Shown here piece by piece: positions 16,081 to 24,798 of a DNA stretch of 26,084 bases (positions within the stretch are counted from its first letter, which is position 1; each line of letters opens with the position of its first letter). The stretch is taken from contig CAYVJA010000041.1 in assembly GCA_964451605.1 (NCBI GenBank), positions 1 to 26,084 of the forward strand, given 5' to 3'. Origin of the DNA: JAQVSH01 sp964451605 (GTDB taxonomy: Bacteria > Bacteroidota > Bacteroidia > Bacteroidales > UBA4181). The notes beneath the pieces were generated by a model, which worked only from the letters and a program-made list of their open reading frames with translations, made no database searches and was not told where the DNA came from. The position numbers and the translations under genes are program-made.

Positions 16081-19000
16081 ATGACGGAATTTAAAGCTAC
16101 ACGATTAAGTAAATTGGCCTCGGAGTTTAATGTGGGGATCTCTACCATTGTAGAGTATCTCAGGAAGAAGGGTCACGAAGTGGACCCCAATCCCAACGCT
16201 AAACTGGCTCCGGAGATGGTTGCGCTTGTCTCGAAAGAGTACAGCACCGATCTTAATGTCAAGAAGGAATCCGAACGCATTGACCTGCCCCGGGTGAAAA
16301 GAGACAAAGAGAATGCTCCTGCCGATAAGGATGATTCTGCCGATACCGACGACGGATTTTCCGGCGAGGTGTTTGTGAAGGATTTTAATGCCCGTGGGAA
16401 TAGCCCTGCACATGACCCGAAAGAACGCAAAGAGGAGAGTGTGCCTCTGCTTGCAGGGCCGAAGATTGTGGGCAAGATGCCGCTCGACAAACCCAAACCG
16501 AAAGTTGTACCCACAGCGGGTACTCTAGAGAGCAAACCTGTTAAGGAGGTTCAACCGGAGTCTCCCCGTATCCCTTCTGTTCAGCCCGAATCGCCCGTTA
16601 CTCCCCAGCCGGTGGCCGAAAAAATCGTCCCGGTAGCTGAACCGGTAGCAACTCCTGCAGTGGCTAAAGAGGTTGTTGCCGATGTCACTCCACAGGCTCC
16701 GGTAAAAGCTGTTGAGCCTTCCGTTGTTGAGGCTGCTGCAAAACCTTTACCCGAGGAGAAGCCTGTGGATGTAACTTCGCAGAAGAATGTACTTCCGGAA
16801 TCGGTGTCAGCCCCCGTAGTTGAAGCTGAAAAAGAGGCAAAGGCCGCAGAACCTGCTGCGCCGCCAACCGCTGCGCCTTCCGGCCAGGGCATCGTGGTGA
16901 TTGGGAAGATGGATCTTGATGCACTCAATCCACGCACGAAGCCTGAAAAAAAGGGTCGTATGCAGACTCCTCCGGCAAAGCCCGCACAAGCCCGGGAGGC
17001 TTCGCCTGCATCGCCTGCTAAACCTGCCGGTCCTGCCGCTTTGCAGTTGCCTTCAGCTCCCAGGGAGGCAGCTGAAGCCGAAACCTCAACAACTTCCGCA
17101 CCCGCAGTTTCCGGGTCGCCCGATAAAGACGAGAACTTCATTCATCTGCCTAAGGTTCGGCTTGAGGGGCCGGTCATTAAAGGGCGAATGGAGTTGCCGG
17201 TCGAACGTTCATCGGGATCGTCGGATGTTGACAAAGCCAAGAAAAAACGTAAAAGAATTCGCAAGGATAAGGAGAAGGTAGCCCAGGCGGGGAAACCGGT
17301 ACCAGGAGCTGTTATCGATAAGAAACGCGAGCCACGCACCGATGCCGCAGGAAAGAACAAGAAGAAAACGACCGGTTCACCCGCCGGTGCTAAAAGACCG
17401 CTCAGGCAGGAGGTTAACACCGAAGATGTTCAGAAACAGATTAAAGATACCCTTGCCCGACTTACTGCCAAGGGAACCAAGTCGCGTACGTCGAAACATC
17501 GCCGCGACAAGCGTGATGCTTTCACCCTTCGTCAGGCCGAAGAGGAAGAATTGCAGCAGCTCGAAAAAAATATTATTAAGGTAACGGAATTTGTATCGGT
17601 GAATGAGTTGGCCACCATGATGGATGTGCCGGTTACCGAAGTGATCTCTACCTGTATGAATATGGGCCTTTTTGTCTCCATTAATCAACGTCTTGATGCG
17701 GAGACCATGGTCCTTTTGGCCGATGAGTTTAACTACAAGGTAGAGTTTGTTACTGCCGAAATTCAGGAGGCCATTCAGGTTGACACCGATAATCCCAAGA
17801 ATCTCGTTCCTCGCCCACCCATTGTAACCGTGATGGGGCATGTCGACCATGGTAAAACCAAACTGCTCGACTATATCCGACATGCGAATGTAATTGCCGG
17901 AGAAGCCGGCGGGATTACCCAGCATATTGGTGCCTATGCCGTGAAACTTGAAGATGGCAGACAACTGACCTTCCTCGATACTCCCGGTCATGAGGCGTTT
18001 ACTGCCATGCGCGCCCGCGGGGCAAAAATCACCGACGTGGCCATTATTGTGGTAGCTGCCGATGATGGCGTAAAACCGCAGACGATAGAGGCCATTAATC
18101 ACGTTTCGGCCGCAGGCGTACCCATAGTTTTTGCCATTAACAAAATTGATAAGCCTGATGCTCATCCCGAAAAGGTAAAAGAGGAGCTGGCTCAGATGAA
18201 CTATCTGGTTGAAGATTGGGGAGGAAAATATCAGTCGCAGGATGTTTCGGCCAAGGCCGGACTTAATGTAGGATTACTGCTCGAAAAGGTTTTGCTCGAG
18301 GCAGAACTGCTCGAATTGAAGGCCGACCCGAAAAAGAGAGCCCATGGCGTAGTCATTGAATCTTCACTCGACAAGGGTCGCGGTTTTGTGGCCACAGTTC
18401 TGGTGGAAGGGGGTACCCTTAATACGGGTGATGTAGTTTTGGCCGGGAATCATACGGGTGCCATTAAGGCCATGTATAATGAAAGAAATCAGCGGATTAA
18501 CTCGGCAGGTCCTGCCACTCCGGTTCTTATTCTCGGTCTCGACGGAGCTCCTCAGGCAGGTGATCTCTTTAACGTGATGATCGATACACGCGAAGCGCGC
18601 GATATTGCCAATCGACGGACCCAATTGCAACGCGAACAGGGCTTACGTACCAAGAAGCATATTACACTCGATGAAATTGGTCGTCGTATTGCTATTGGCA
18701 ATTTCCAGGAGTTAAACCTGATTGTCAAAGGCGATGTGGATGGCTCGGTCGAGGCACTTTCCGATTCTCTGATCAAGCTCTCTACCCCGGAAATTCAGGT
18801 GAACGTGATTCACAAGGCCGTTGGGCAGATTTCCGAATCGGATGTGTTGCTGGCAGCAGCCTCGAATGCTATCGTGGTGGGTTTCCAGGTTCGTCCCTCG
18901 GCAAATGCACGAAAAATGGCCGAAAAAGAGCAAATCGATATTCGTCTCTACTCCATTATTTATGATGCCATCGAAGAGATTAAGGCGGCAATGGAGGGGA

Positions 19001-19317
19001 TGCTTTCGCCCGAAATTCGCGAAGAGATTATTGCTACCATCGAGGTCAGAGAGGTGTTCAAAATCACCAAGGTGGGTACTGTTGCCGGATGCTACGTTCG
19101 CGAAGGGAAGATTACCCGAAACTCAAAGGTGCGTGTTATCCGCGAAGGTATTGTAATCCACAGCGGCGAGCTGGGTTCGCTCAAGCGCTTCAAAGACGAT
19201 GTGAAGGAGGTAACTACCGGATACGAATGCGGTCTTAATATCCATCATTTCGATGATCTGAAGGAGGGCGATACCATCGAAGGGTATCAGGAGGTAGAGG
19301 TAAAGAAGAAGCTTTAA
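16081..19317 (+). CDS. infB: Translation initiation factor IF-2
   Basis: This 1078-residue GTPase delivers initiator fMet-tRNA to the 30S subunit and promotes subunit joining. An N-terminal IF2_N helix domain (about 1-50, RLSKLASEFNVGISTIVEYL) precedes a long Pro/Ala/Val/Glu/Lys-rich low-complexity region (about 60-460). A second IF2_N-like domain begins near 500 (VTEFVSVNELATMMDVPVTEVI). The G domain has GHVDHGKT (586-593), DTPGHEAF (from D633), NKID (687-690) and SAK (723-725). Domains II, III and the tRNA-binding C-terminal domain follow. The start follows a 94-bp spacer after nusA that holds only a weak 5-bp hairpin. Its stop lies in a hairpin shared with the convergent TolC gene. Confidence 0.97.
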   Translation: MTEFKATRLSKLASEFNVGISTIVEYLRKKGHEVDPNPNAKLAPEMVALVSKEYSTDLNVKKESERIDLPRVKRDKENAPADKDDSADTDDGFSGEVFVKDFNARGNSPAHDPKERKEESVPLLAGPKIVGKMPLDKPKPKVVPTAGTLESKPVKEVQPESPRIPSVQPESPVTPQPVAEKIVPVAEPVATPAVAKEVVADVTPQAPVKAVEPSVVEAAAKPLPEEKPVDVTSQKNVLPESVSAPVVEAEKEAKAAEPAAPPTAAPSGQGIVVIGKMDLDALNPRTKPEKKGRMQTPPAKPAQAREASPASPAKPAGPAALQLPSAPREAAEAETSTTSAPAVSGSPDKDENFIHLPKVRLEGPVIKGRMELPVERSSGSSDVDKAKKKRKRIRKDKEKVAQAGKPVPGAVIDKKREPRTDAAGKNKKKTTGSPAGAKRPLRQEVNTEDVQKQIKDTLARLTAKGTKSRTSKHRRDKRDAFTLRQAEEEELQQLEKNIIKVTEFVSVNELATMMDVPVTEVISTCMNMGLFVSINQRLDAETMVLLADEFNYKVEFVTAEIQEAIQVDTDNPKNLVPRPPIVTVMGHVDHGKTKLLDYIRHANVIAGEAGGITQHIGAYAVKLEDGRQLTFLDTPGHEAFTAMRARGAKITDVAIIVVAADDGVKPQTIEAINHVSAAGVPIVFAINKIDKPDAHPEKVKEELAQMNYLVEDWGGKYQSQDVSAKAGLNVGLLLEKVLLEAELLELKADPKKRAHGVVIESSLDKGRGFVATVLVEGGTLNTGDVVLAGNHTGAIKAMYNERNQRINSAGPATPVLILGLDGAPQAGDLFNVMIDTREARDIANRRTQLQREQGLRTKKHITLDEIGRRIAIGNFQELNLIVKGDVDGSVEALSDSLIKLSTPEIQVNVIHKAVGQISESDVLLAAASNAIVVGFQVRPSANARKMAEKEQIDIRLYSIIYDAIEEIKAAMEGMLSPEIREEIIATIEVREVFKITKVGTVAGCYVREGKITRNSKVRVIREGIVIHSGELGSLKRFKDDVKEVTTGYECGLNIHHFDDLKEGDTIEGYQEVEVKKKL

Positions 19318-19326
19318 GCTTCTTCT
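19304..19326. terminator. Hairpin shared by the convergent infB and TolC gene ends
   Basis: AGAAGAAGCT (19304-19313) and AGCTTCTTCT (19317-19326) form a perfect 10-bp stem with a 3-nt loop. It covers the infB stop codon and touches the convergent TolC-gene stop at 19325-19327. There is no long T-tract on either side, so termination efficiency is uncertain; the symmetry suggests a bidirectional role. Confidence 0.5.
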
Positions 19327-20815
19327 ATTCTACCAATTTCTCGAAGTCGTTGGTAAGCGGTTCTCTCTTTTCGAAATCGAAGAGAGAGATTCTGCGAAGC
19401 GTGAAGAAGCTGGTCCAGTAGGTGCGCAGTGCAGAGATGTAGTCACGGCGCGAAGCATCCTTATCGGTATCGGCAATATTCAGGTCTGTTACCGTCACCT
19501 TTCCAATCAGATAACGCTGCTTTGTCACTTCGTAACTGCGCTGTGCAATGGTGTCGGCCTTGGCGGCAATCCGTAGCTGGTCGTCCTGCATATTGAATTG
19601 CATCACCTGCAGATAGACATTCTGTTCAAAATCGATCCGTTCCTGCTCGACAGTAGTTTGCACCAACTCCTGATTCGACTGTGCCATCTTATAGGTTCCT
19701 CTTCCCAATCCCCAATCGATAATGGGCACATTCAGGCTGATACTTACCCGTTGCTGATCGTTAGGGCGATTGTATACATCACCAAACCGTTGAGCCTGTT
19801 GTGTTAAGCCAAAAGAGGCCGAAAGGGTGGCATTTAATCCCCGCTGACTTTTTGCCTGTGCTACATTTCGTTGGGCCTCTTTCAGTTGTCGGTTCAACCC
19901 GATAATATCAGGGTTATTTTCGAGGGCCAGGCGAAGGGCCTGTTCGTATTCGACAGTAAGTTCGGGAATTTCCGGCTCGATAATCAACTCTATATCCACG
20001 GTTTCGTTGTACCCCAGGAACGAACGCAACTGCGATTTCCTGGACTCCAGATCTACGCGGGCGCGGTTGAGGGCCGAGCTGGCATTCATATAACGGAGCT
20101 CCATTTGCAACAACTCGTTTTCTGCAATAACACCGATGTTATATCGTCCTTTCGACAGCTGATACAGGGTATCGCTGTTTTGGTAGTTTGTCTGTTCGAT
20201 GAGTAGATTGATTTGTGCCAAAGCCAGATCAAAGAAATGCGAGAGGGCTCTGGCGGAGACCTGTTCCATCGAGACAATGTAGTTCTTTTTGGCCTCTTCA
20301 AACCGGAGGGGCTCAATCTCTTTGTCCCATCTCAGACGGTTGAAAGCAAAGAGTTGTTGGGTAAACCCAATGCTGAAGGGGGTTGAAACATAGGTTTCAA
20401 TTCCATTCTCGCCCATTCTTTCGGATCGTTCGAGCGACGAAGAGAGGGAAATGCTTCCTCCGGTAAGTCCGATATTTTGTCTGGCTGTCAATCCTCCCTG
20501 CAAGTACAGATTCTGCCGTTCTACATACACGTCGTCGCCGGTCTGGTAATCGACCTGACGATCGTATGCACGGTCGAAACGAGGCATGGCACTGGAACCG
20601 AAAGAGAGAGATGGCAGGTAGTTGGCCTTGAACGACCGATACGACCAGTAACTGGCCCTAAAACGGTGTCGTGCCGCAATGGCATCGGGCGACTGGCTCG
20701 AAGCAATTTCAATAACCTCCTTCATGGAGAGGCTTTTCCTGGTGACTTGCGCTTCGGCTACAGTTCCCGTCAGAAGGAGTGCGATAAAGACGAGGCGGAC
20801 GATCCTGTTCATCAT
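19325..20815 (-). CDS. TolC-family outer-membrane efflux protein
   Basis: This 496-residue outer-membrane factor would form the exit duct of a tripartite efflux or type I secretion complex. A cleavable signal peptide ends near A22 (TVAEA/QVTRK). Two OEP repeats follow, with long amphipathic helices such as LIEPEIPELTVEYEQALRLAL and NNPDIIGLNRQLKEAQRNVAQAKSQ. The length is typical. It is the last gene of the adaptor-permease-TolC series on this strand but is separated from the permease gene by 147 bp containing two inverted repeats, so it may have separate control. The transported substrate is unknown. Start is the ATG at 20815 or the next codon, also ATG. Confidence 0.92.
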   Translation of the reverse strand: MMNRIVRLVFIALLLTGTVAEAQVTRKSLSMKEVIEIASSQSPDAIAARHRFRASYWSYRSFKANYLPSLSFGSSAMPRFDRAYDRQVDYQTGDDVYVERQNLYLQGGLTARQNIGLTGGSISLSSSLERSERMGENGIETYVSTPFSIGFTQQLFAFNRLRWDKEIEPLRFEEAKKNYIVSMEQVSARALSHFFDLALAQINLLIEQTNYQNSDTLYQLSKGRYNIGVIAENELLQMELRYMNASSALNRARVDLESRKSQLRSFLGYNETVDIELIIEPEIPELTVEYEQALRLALENNPDIIGLNRQLKEAQRNVAQAKSQRGLNATLSASFGLTQQAQRFGDVYNRPNDQQRVSISLNVPIIDWGLGRGTYKMAQSNQELVQTTVEQERIDFEQNVYLQVMQFNMQDDQLRIAAKADTIAQRSYEVTKQRYLIGKVTVTDLNIADTDKDASRRDYISALRTYWTSFFTLRRISLFDFEKREPLTNDFEKLVE

Positions 20816-20840
20816 GCGAATCGGATTAGATGGATTACAG

Positions 20841-20868
20841 AAAGGAACCCGGCAAACGCTGTTCCTTT
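20841..20868. repeat. Inverted repeat in the TolC-gene leader
   Basis: AAAGGAAC (20841-20848) and GTTCCTTT (20861-20868) are perfect 8-bp inverted arms around 12 nt. They lie 26 bp before the TolC-gene ATG on the minus strand. They may form an operator or an mRNA stem-loop; no T-tract follows on either strand. Confidence 0.55.
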
Positions 20869-20919
20869 GTTATAAATTATTGATATACTGTTTATTATAG
20901 AATAATAAGCTATGGCCTT

Positions 20920-20957
20920 CGTACAAATCCTGGACAATTGTGTCCAGTTATTGTACG
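20920..20957. repeat. Nested inverted repeat between permease and TolC genes
   Basis: Outer arms CGTACAA (20920-20926) and TTGTACG (20951-20957) enclose inner arms TGGACA (20931-20936) and TGTCCA (20941-20946), separated by symmetric 4-nt spacers and a 4-nt loop. The permease stop codon lies 5 bp away. No T-tract follows in the minus direction, so an operator, a processing site or a repeat remnant is likelier than an intrinsic terminator. Confidence 0.6.
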
Positions 20958-20962
20958 CTTTT

Positions 20963-22342
20963 CTACTCATAGCGAAGCGATTCGATGGGATCTCGCTCGG
21001 AGGCTCGTTTGGCCGGCGAGTAACCAAATATGATTCCAATAGAGGCCGACACAAAAAAGGAGATAATCACCGAAGAAACCGAAACGATGGTGAGAATACC
21101 GGTAAAATGGGTTATCAGGGCCGAAGCCACAACGCCCAGAATCACCCCCGCCAAACCGCCGGTGACACTGATAAATACCGCCTCCGAAAGAAACTGTACC
21201 ACAATATCGGTCTTTTTCGCACCAATGGCCATACGGGTTCCAATCTCCTTTATGCGTTCCATCACAGAGGCAAACATAATATTCATGATGCCTATACCAC
21301 CCACCAGAAGGGAGATTCCTGCAATGGCACCCAAGACTATGTTGAAAATCTCTTTGGTTCTTTGCTGCTGTTTTAAAAGCATCTCCGGAACGGTAATCTC
21401 CACATCGTTAACCTCACTGTGACGTCGGTTAAGGAGTCGGCTGATGATATCGACAGTGGGTTGCAGCTGCGCGGTTTCATGCACCTGCACTACAATTCGG
21501 TCGAGTTGGTGATAGTTGGTGTTTCCCGCCTCCGAAACAGGGGTCGACGAAACCATAACGCGTCGTCCTCCTCCTACACGCACGGCATTCTGCGACTTTT
21601 TACTCATAACCATGGCGCGGTTCTTAAAGCGCATCAACATGGTTTTGGTCGGGATATAGATATTGTCGTTAATTACGTTCACTCCCACATTCTGGCTGGC
21701 CGAGATATTGATGTTGTTCCGTTCGAGCACACCAATCACCTTGAGCCAGTTATTCCCAAACTTGATGTACTGACCCAGGGGGTTCGACTGGCTGAAGAAA
21801 CGAGACCTAATGTTGGCTCCGATTACGCAAACCGGAGTGCCCGACTCCTCCTGCAACGATTCGAAATAGGTACCCGAATGCAGGGGAAGGTTGTACAACT
21901 CGAAATACTCCTTGGAAACGCCCACCAACTTAGCCTGCTCGCGGATACCGTTTTGCAGTACAAAAGAGTTCAAATAGATTTCGGGGCTCATAATTTTTAT
22001 CGAAGGAATCATGCTTCGGATGGCTTCGGCATCGGCAAGGGTTAATCCTCTGGAAAACTTCTTGCTCTGTGCTCCACTCTTCGCCTCGTCCGATCCGGAA
22101 CCCTCCGAATCCTCTTCGCTTCTCGGAAGAACAGGGGTAATCACAATGTTGTTTACCCCCACCATTTTTATCTGTTCCAGAATCTCCTGCTGAGCCCCGT
22201 TTCCTATGGCCATCATACTGATAACCGCTGCCACGCCGAAGATAATGCCCAATGCCGTGAGAGCCGACCGGAGCTTATTACTCAGAATCGACTCCATGGC
22301 TATCTGCATGTCATGGAAATATCGTTTAAAGAAATACAACAT
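20963..22342 (-). CDS. MacB-type ABC transporter permease without its ATPase domain
   Basis: This 459-residue inner-membrane protein has the MacB/FtsX-type layout: one membrane segment near the N-terminus (about 27-46, ALTALGIIFGVAAVISMMAIG), a long periplasmic domain (about 50-330) and three C-terminal segments (about 332-354, 388-411, 417-440). It ends in the family tail YSPAKRASERDPIESLRYE. MacB-class permeases are mechanotransmitters that pass substrates from the periplasm to TolC, powered by a cytoplasmic ATPase. Here the ATPase is neither fused nor adjacent. A Ser/Glu/Asp-rich stretch (RSEEDSEGSGSDEAKSGAQ, from about 74) is unusual in an otherwise ordinary domain. The adaptor gene ends 21 bp upstream, so the two are cotranscribed. 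Confidence 0.9.
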   Translation of the reverse strand: MLYFFKRYFHDMQIAMESILSNKLRSALTALGIIFGVAAVISMMAIGNGAQQEILEQIKMVGVNNIVITPVLPRSEEDSEGSGSDEAKSGAQSKKFSRGLTLADAEAIRSMIPSIKIMSPEIYLNSFVLQNGIREQAKLVGVSKEYFELYNLPLHSGTYFESLQEESGTPVCVIGANIRSRFFSQSNPLGQYIKFGNNWLKVIGVLERNNINISASQNVGVNVINDNIYIPTKTMLMRFKNRAMVMSKKSQNAVRVGGGRRVMVSSTPVSEAGNTNYHQLDRIVVQVHETAQLQPTVDIISRLLNRRHSEVNDVEITVPEMLLKQQQRTKEIFNIVLGAIAGISLLVGGIGIMNIMFASVMERIKEIGTRMAIGAKKTDIVVQFLSEAVFISVTGGLAGVILGVVASALITHFTGILTIVSVSSVIISFFVSASIGIIFGYSPAKRASERDPIESLRYE

Positions 22343-22363
22343 AATGTGGTGTTTTGAAAAAGG

Positions 22364-23785
22364 CTACTCCGGTTGCCGATCGCCCGATATGCTCAACGCC
22401 TCCATTTGTTTTCCTTCGCCCCGACGATTGGCCTCACTCTCCTTGCGAGCCGCTTCGAGCATTCGTTCGGCATTCCGTTTCTCGAGCTCTTCGAGAGCTC
22501 TTTTGGCTGCAGCACGTTTCTCCTGGATAATCGGAATCAACTCTTCGCCCACCAGTCGCATAGATTCTGCATCGTCCGGAGGAGTAAGCATCACCCATTC
22601 TCCGGGCTTGACACCCTGTTCTACCACTACCTCATTTTCGTTCGAGGCGCCCAAAACCACCACCTGTTTCCGTCCCGATTGTGTATAGACAACAGGAATA
22701 CTGTCAATTCCAAAGATGGCCTCCAGAGGGAGGTAGGTTTGATTTGAGAGTTTATCTATAATAATCGTGTTGCTGGTGGTCATTGAGGGGCGCAGAATGG
22801 GGTCGTCGCCATCTACCTGAATCTCCACCTCGAAAACTTTTGCATCGGCATTGGGAAGTTGTTCTCCAATATTGGCCACACTGGTTACCACACCGGTAGC
22901 CTTCTTTTCCGGGAATGCATCAATCCCGATTCTCACCTTCTGCCCTGCCGAAACGCGGCTGATATCAATTTCGTTCACATAGGTTATGGAGTTCATAATC
23001 GACAAGTCGGGCAGGGTGGCTACGGTAAGATCCCAGGGGCTGACGCTCGATCCCACCTTTCGCTTGGTTCCTCCCCACTCTTTTTTGTAGATAACCATCC
23101 CCTTTTTGGGAGCCAGAATCTCGAATTGGTCCATAATTTCGACCAGACTGTTTTTCCGCCGAACCTGACGGTTCAGATTCACCTCGTTGTCGATGACCAC
23201 CCCTTCGGCTTTTTTCTGTTCCAGAACATAATTCTTTTTGGCCTGTTCGAGGGCTCTTATGGCCTTCTCCATAGAAATTTGCGATTGTCGTTGCGACGCG
23301 GGAGGTTCGTAAATGGATTGCTCGTACTGAAGTTTTTTCTCTTCCACATCGTATTCCAGATTCTTTATCTGGTCGCGCAGATTTCGTAACGACATGGTGG
23401 TGTCTAAGATGGCCCTTTGCAGATCGACCTCCTCGCTCAATATGATATCGTCAAGGTCGCGCAAAGCGTTGAGCGCCTGGGTGCGGTCGAGTGTTGCAAC
23501 GTAGTCGCCCGAATCGACGATGGTTCCTTCCGGTACCAGATCCTGAATTTTTATGGCATCGAGCCGAATCCCCTGTGCCGTCCGCAACTCAGCGGGTGCA
23601 TTAATCAACTCGGAATTCTTTGCCTGAAGTTCACCGGTGTTTGTCACCGAAATTTCAAAGTCGCCCTGTTTTACTTCGGCGTACATGACCTCCACAGGCT
23701 TTGTACTGCCGCCTCCCAGCCAGATTACCAGAGCTAACACTGATAATGCTGCGCCCGTGGCCAGGATAATCTTTCTTTTTTGCAT
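22364..23785 (-). CDS. Periplasmic adaptor (membrane fusion) protein, HlyD/MacA-like
   Basis: This 473-residue protein would bridge the permease and the TolC-type duct. I chose the ATG at 23785 (MQKRKIILATG) because it gives a basic N-terminus followed directly by the membrane anchor (about 5-22); the upstream in-frame extension to 23836 overlaps the end region of the preceding gene's spacer and has no membrane logic. A lipoyl-like half (EVKQGDFEISVTNTGELQ), a long coiled-coil hairpin (about 100-215), the return lipoyl half with the beta-barrel (ILAPKKGMVIYKKEW) and the membrane-proximal domain follow. The last 60 residues are a charged Arg/Glu/Ala-rich helix (EKRAAAKRALEELEKR), not part of the usual adaptor core. 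The permease gene starts 21 bp downstream. Confidence 0.9.
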   Translation of the reverse strand: MQKRKIILATGAALSVLALVIWLGGGSTKPVEVMYAEVKQGDFEISVTNTGELQAKNSELINAPAELRTAQGIRLDAIKIQDLVPEGTIVDSGDYVATLDRTQALNALRDLDDIILSEEVDLQRAILDTTMSLRNLRDQIKNLEYDVEEKKLQYEQSIYEPPASQRQSQISMEKAIRALEQAKKNYVLEQKKAEGVVIDNEVNLNRQVRRKNSLVEIMDQFEILAPKKGMVIYKKEWGGTKRKVGSSVSPWDLTVATLPDLSIMNSITYVNEIDISRVSAGQKVRIGIDAFPEKKATGVVTSVANIGEQLPNADAKVFEVEIQVDGDDPILRPSMTTSNTIIIDKLSNQTYLPLEAIFGIDSIPVVYTQSGRKQVVVLGASNENEVVVEQGVKPGEWVMLTPPDDAESMRLVGEELIPIIQEKRAAAKRALEELEKRNAERMLEAARKESEANRRGEGKQMEALSISGDRQPE

Positions 23786-23848
23786 GTTAAAATGAATTGA
23801 ATAGTATTTAGGTGATTGCGGCACGAAAATGTGCATCGTCCGGTTTCA

Positions 23849-24682
23849 TTACTGTGGCGGCTCTTTTTTCGATTTCCTGATTACAATCTCCGGTTTATGC
23901 GATACCACCGAATAGGGAGGAACCGATTCGGTAATCCAGACATTTCCCCCGATAACAGAGTCGTGTCCGATTACCGTGTTTCCCCCTAAAATGGTGCTTC
24001 CGGCGTAGATAATGGTGTTGTCTTCGATTGTGGGATGTCGTTTAGTGCCCGAGAGTGATTTTTCTACGTAGCGTGCGCCGAGCGTCACTCCCTGATATAA
24101 TTTGACATTTTTCCCGATAATGGTTGTCTCGCCCACCACAATTCCGGTACCGTGGTCTATGTAAAGTCTTTCACCAATAGTGGCTCCGGGATGAATATCG
24201 ATACCGGTAGAACTATGGGCATACTCCGATATCACTCTGGGAAGAATGGGAATTTGCATTTTATAGAGCACATGCGCCATTCTGTAAATGGCTATTGCAT
24301 AAAAGCCGGGGTAGCAAAGTACCACCTCTTCGCTGCAGTGTGCTGCAGGATCGTTTCGTCTGAAAACGTCGGCATCACGAAGGAGTCGGGTGTGAATCAG
24401 GGGAATCTCTTTGAAGAAGTCCGCTGTTATCTCCTCCGCCGCACGCTCACACTCACGCGCAATGGGCTGAACCAGTTGTGTGAACTCGTCCTGAATCTCC
24501 TCCCAACCCGCTTCAATCTGTCGCAACGACAACCGGTTTTGTTGCCGGATTGGAAAAAGCAGATTCATGAGATGATCAACGAACTTACGGGTTTCCATCA
24601 GCGACGGAACCTCCCTGCAGTAAACCTGGGTGGCTCTCAACAGTCGCTTGGGGAAAAATTGTGTACTCTCGGTCATACCCAT
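23849..24682 (-). CDS. cysE: Serine O-acetyltransferase
   Basis: This enzyme transfers acetyl from acetyl-CoA to L-serine, giving O-acetylserine, the substrate for cysteine synthase. A helical N-terminal domain (about 1-155) precedes a left-handed beta-helix of hexapeptide repeats (ATIGERLYIDHGTGIVVGET, TIIGKNVKLYQGVTLGARY). With the start used here (277 residues), the catalytic pair corresponds to D162 in GIDIHPG and H177 in DHGTG, with the family spacing of 15. A GTG at 24697 opens the frame further but overlaps a TAnnTTTG-like box; ATG at 24682 or 24676 is likelier. It is read towards the efflux genes, 63 bp from the adaptor, but has no evident functional link to them. It is divergent from dus. 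Confidence 0.93.
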   Translation of the reverse strand: MGMTESTQFFPKRLLRATQVYCREVPSLMETRKFVDHLMNLLFPIRQQNRLSLRQIEAGWEEIQDEFTQLVQPIARECERAAEEITADFFKEIPLIHTRLLRDADVFRRNDPAAHCSEEVVLCYPGFYAIAIYRMAHVLYKMQIPILPRVISEYAHSSTGIDIHPGATIGERLYIDHGTGIVVGETTIIGKNVKLYQGVTLGARYVEKSLSGTKRHPTIEDNTIIYAGSTILGGNTVIGHDSVIGGNVWITESVPPYSVVSHKPEIVIRKSKKEPPQ

Positions 24683-24696
24683 TTTATTAGTGTTCA

Positions 24697-24704
24697 CAAA
24701 CCTA
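24697..24704 (-). promoter_or_regulatory. Likely -7 box of cysE
   Basis: On the minus strand TAGGTTTG matches TAnnTTTG exactly. No good TTTG box lies 19-21 bp upstream. Its last base coincides with the GTG at 24697, which argues that cysE starts at the ATG at 24682 or 24676. Confidence 0.45.
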
Positions 24705-24748
24705 CAAATATTAGTCCAAAGTTGATGATTTCAGCCGGTGAAAGCCAT

Positions 24749-24779
24749 TTTGTATTGAAGGCGGCATCGTGTACTTTTG
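24749..24779 (+). promoter_or_regulatory. Promoter of the dus gene
   Basis: TTTG (24749-24752), 19 bp, then TACTTTTG (24772-24779) fits the Bacteroidota consensus fully. Transcription would begin near 24785. An upstream GTG at 24769 falls before this box and cannot be the start codon, so the GTG at 24799 is favoured. Confidence 0.8.
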
Positions 24780-24798
24780 CCGGAACAATTGTGAAGCT

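Noticed and set aside
24769..24798. Upstream GTG start for the dus gene
   Set aside because: It lies before and within the strong promoter box at 24772-24779, so it would not be transcribed.
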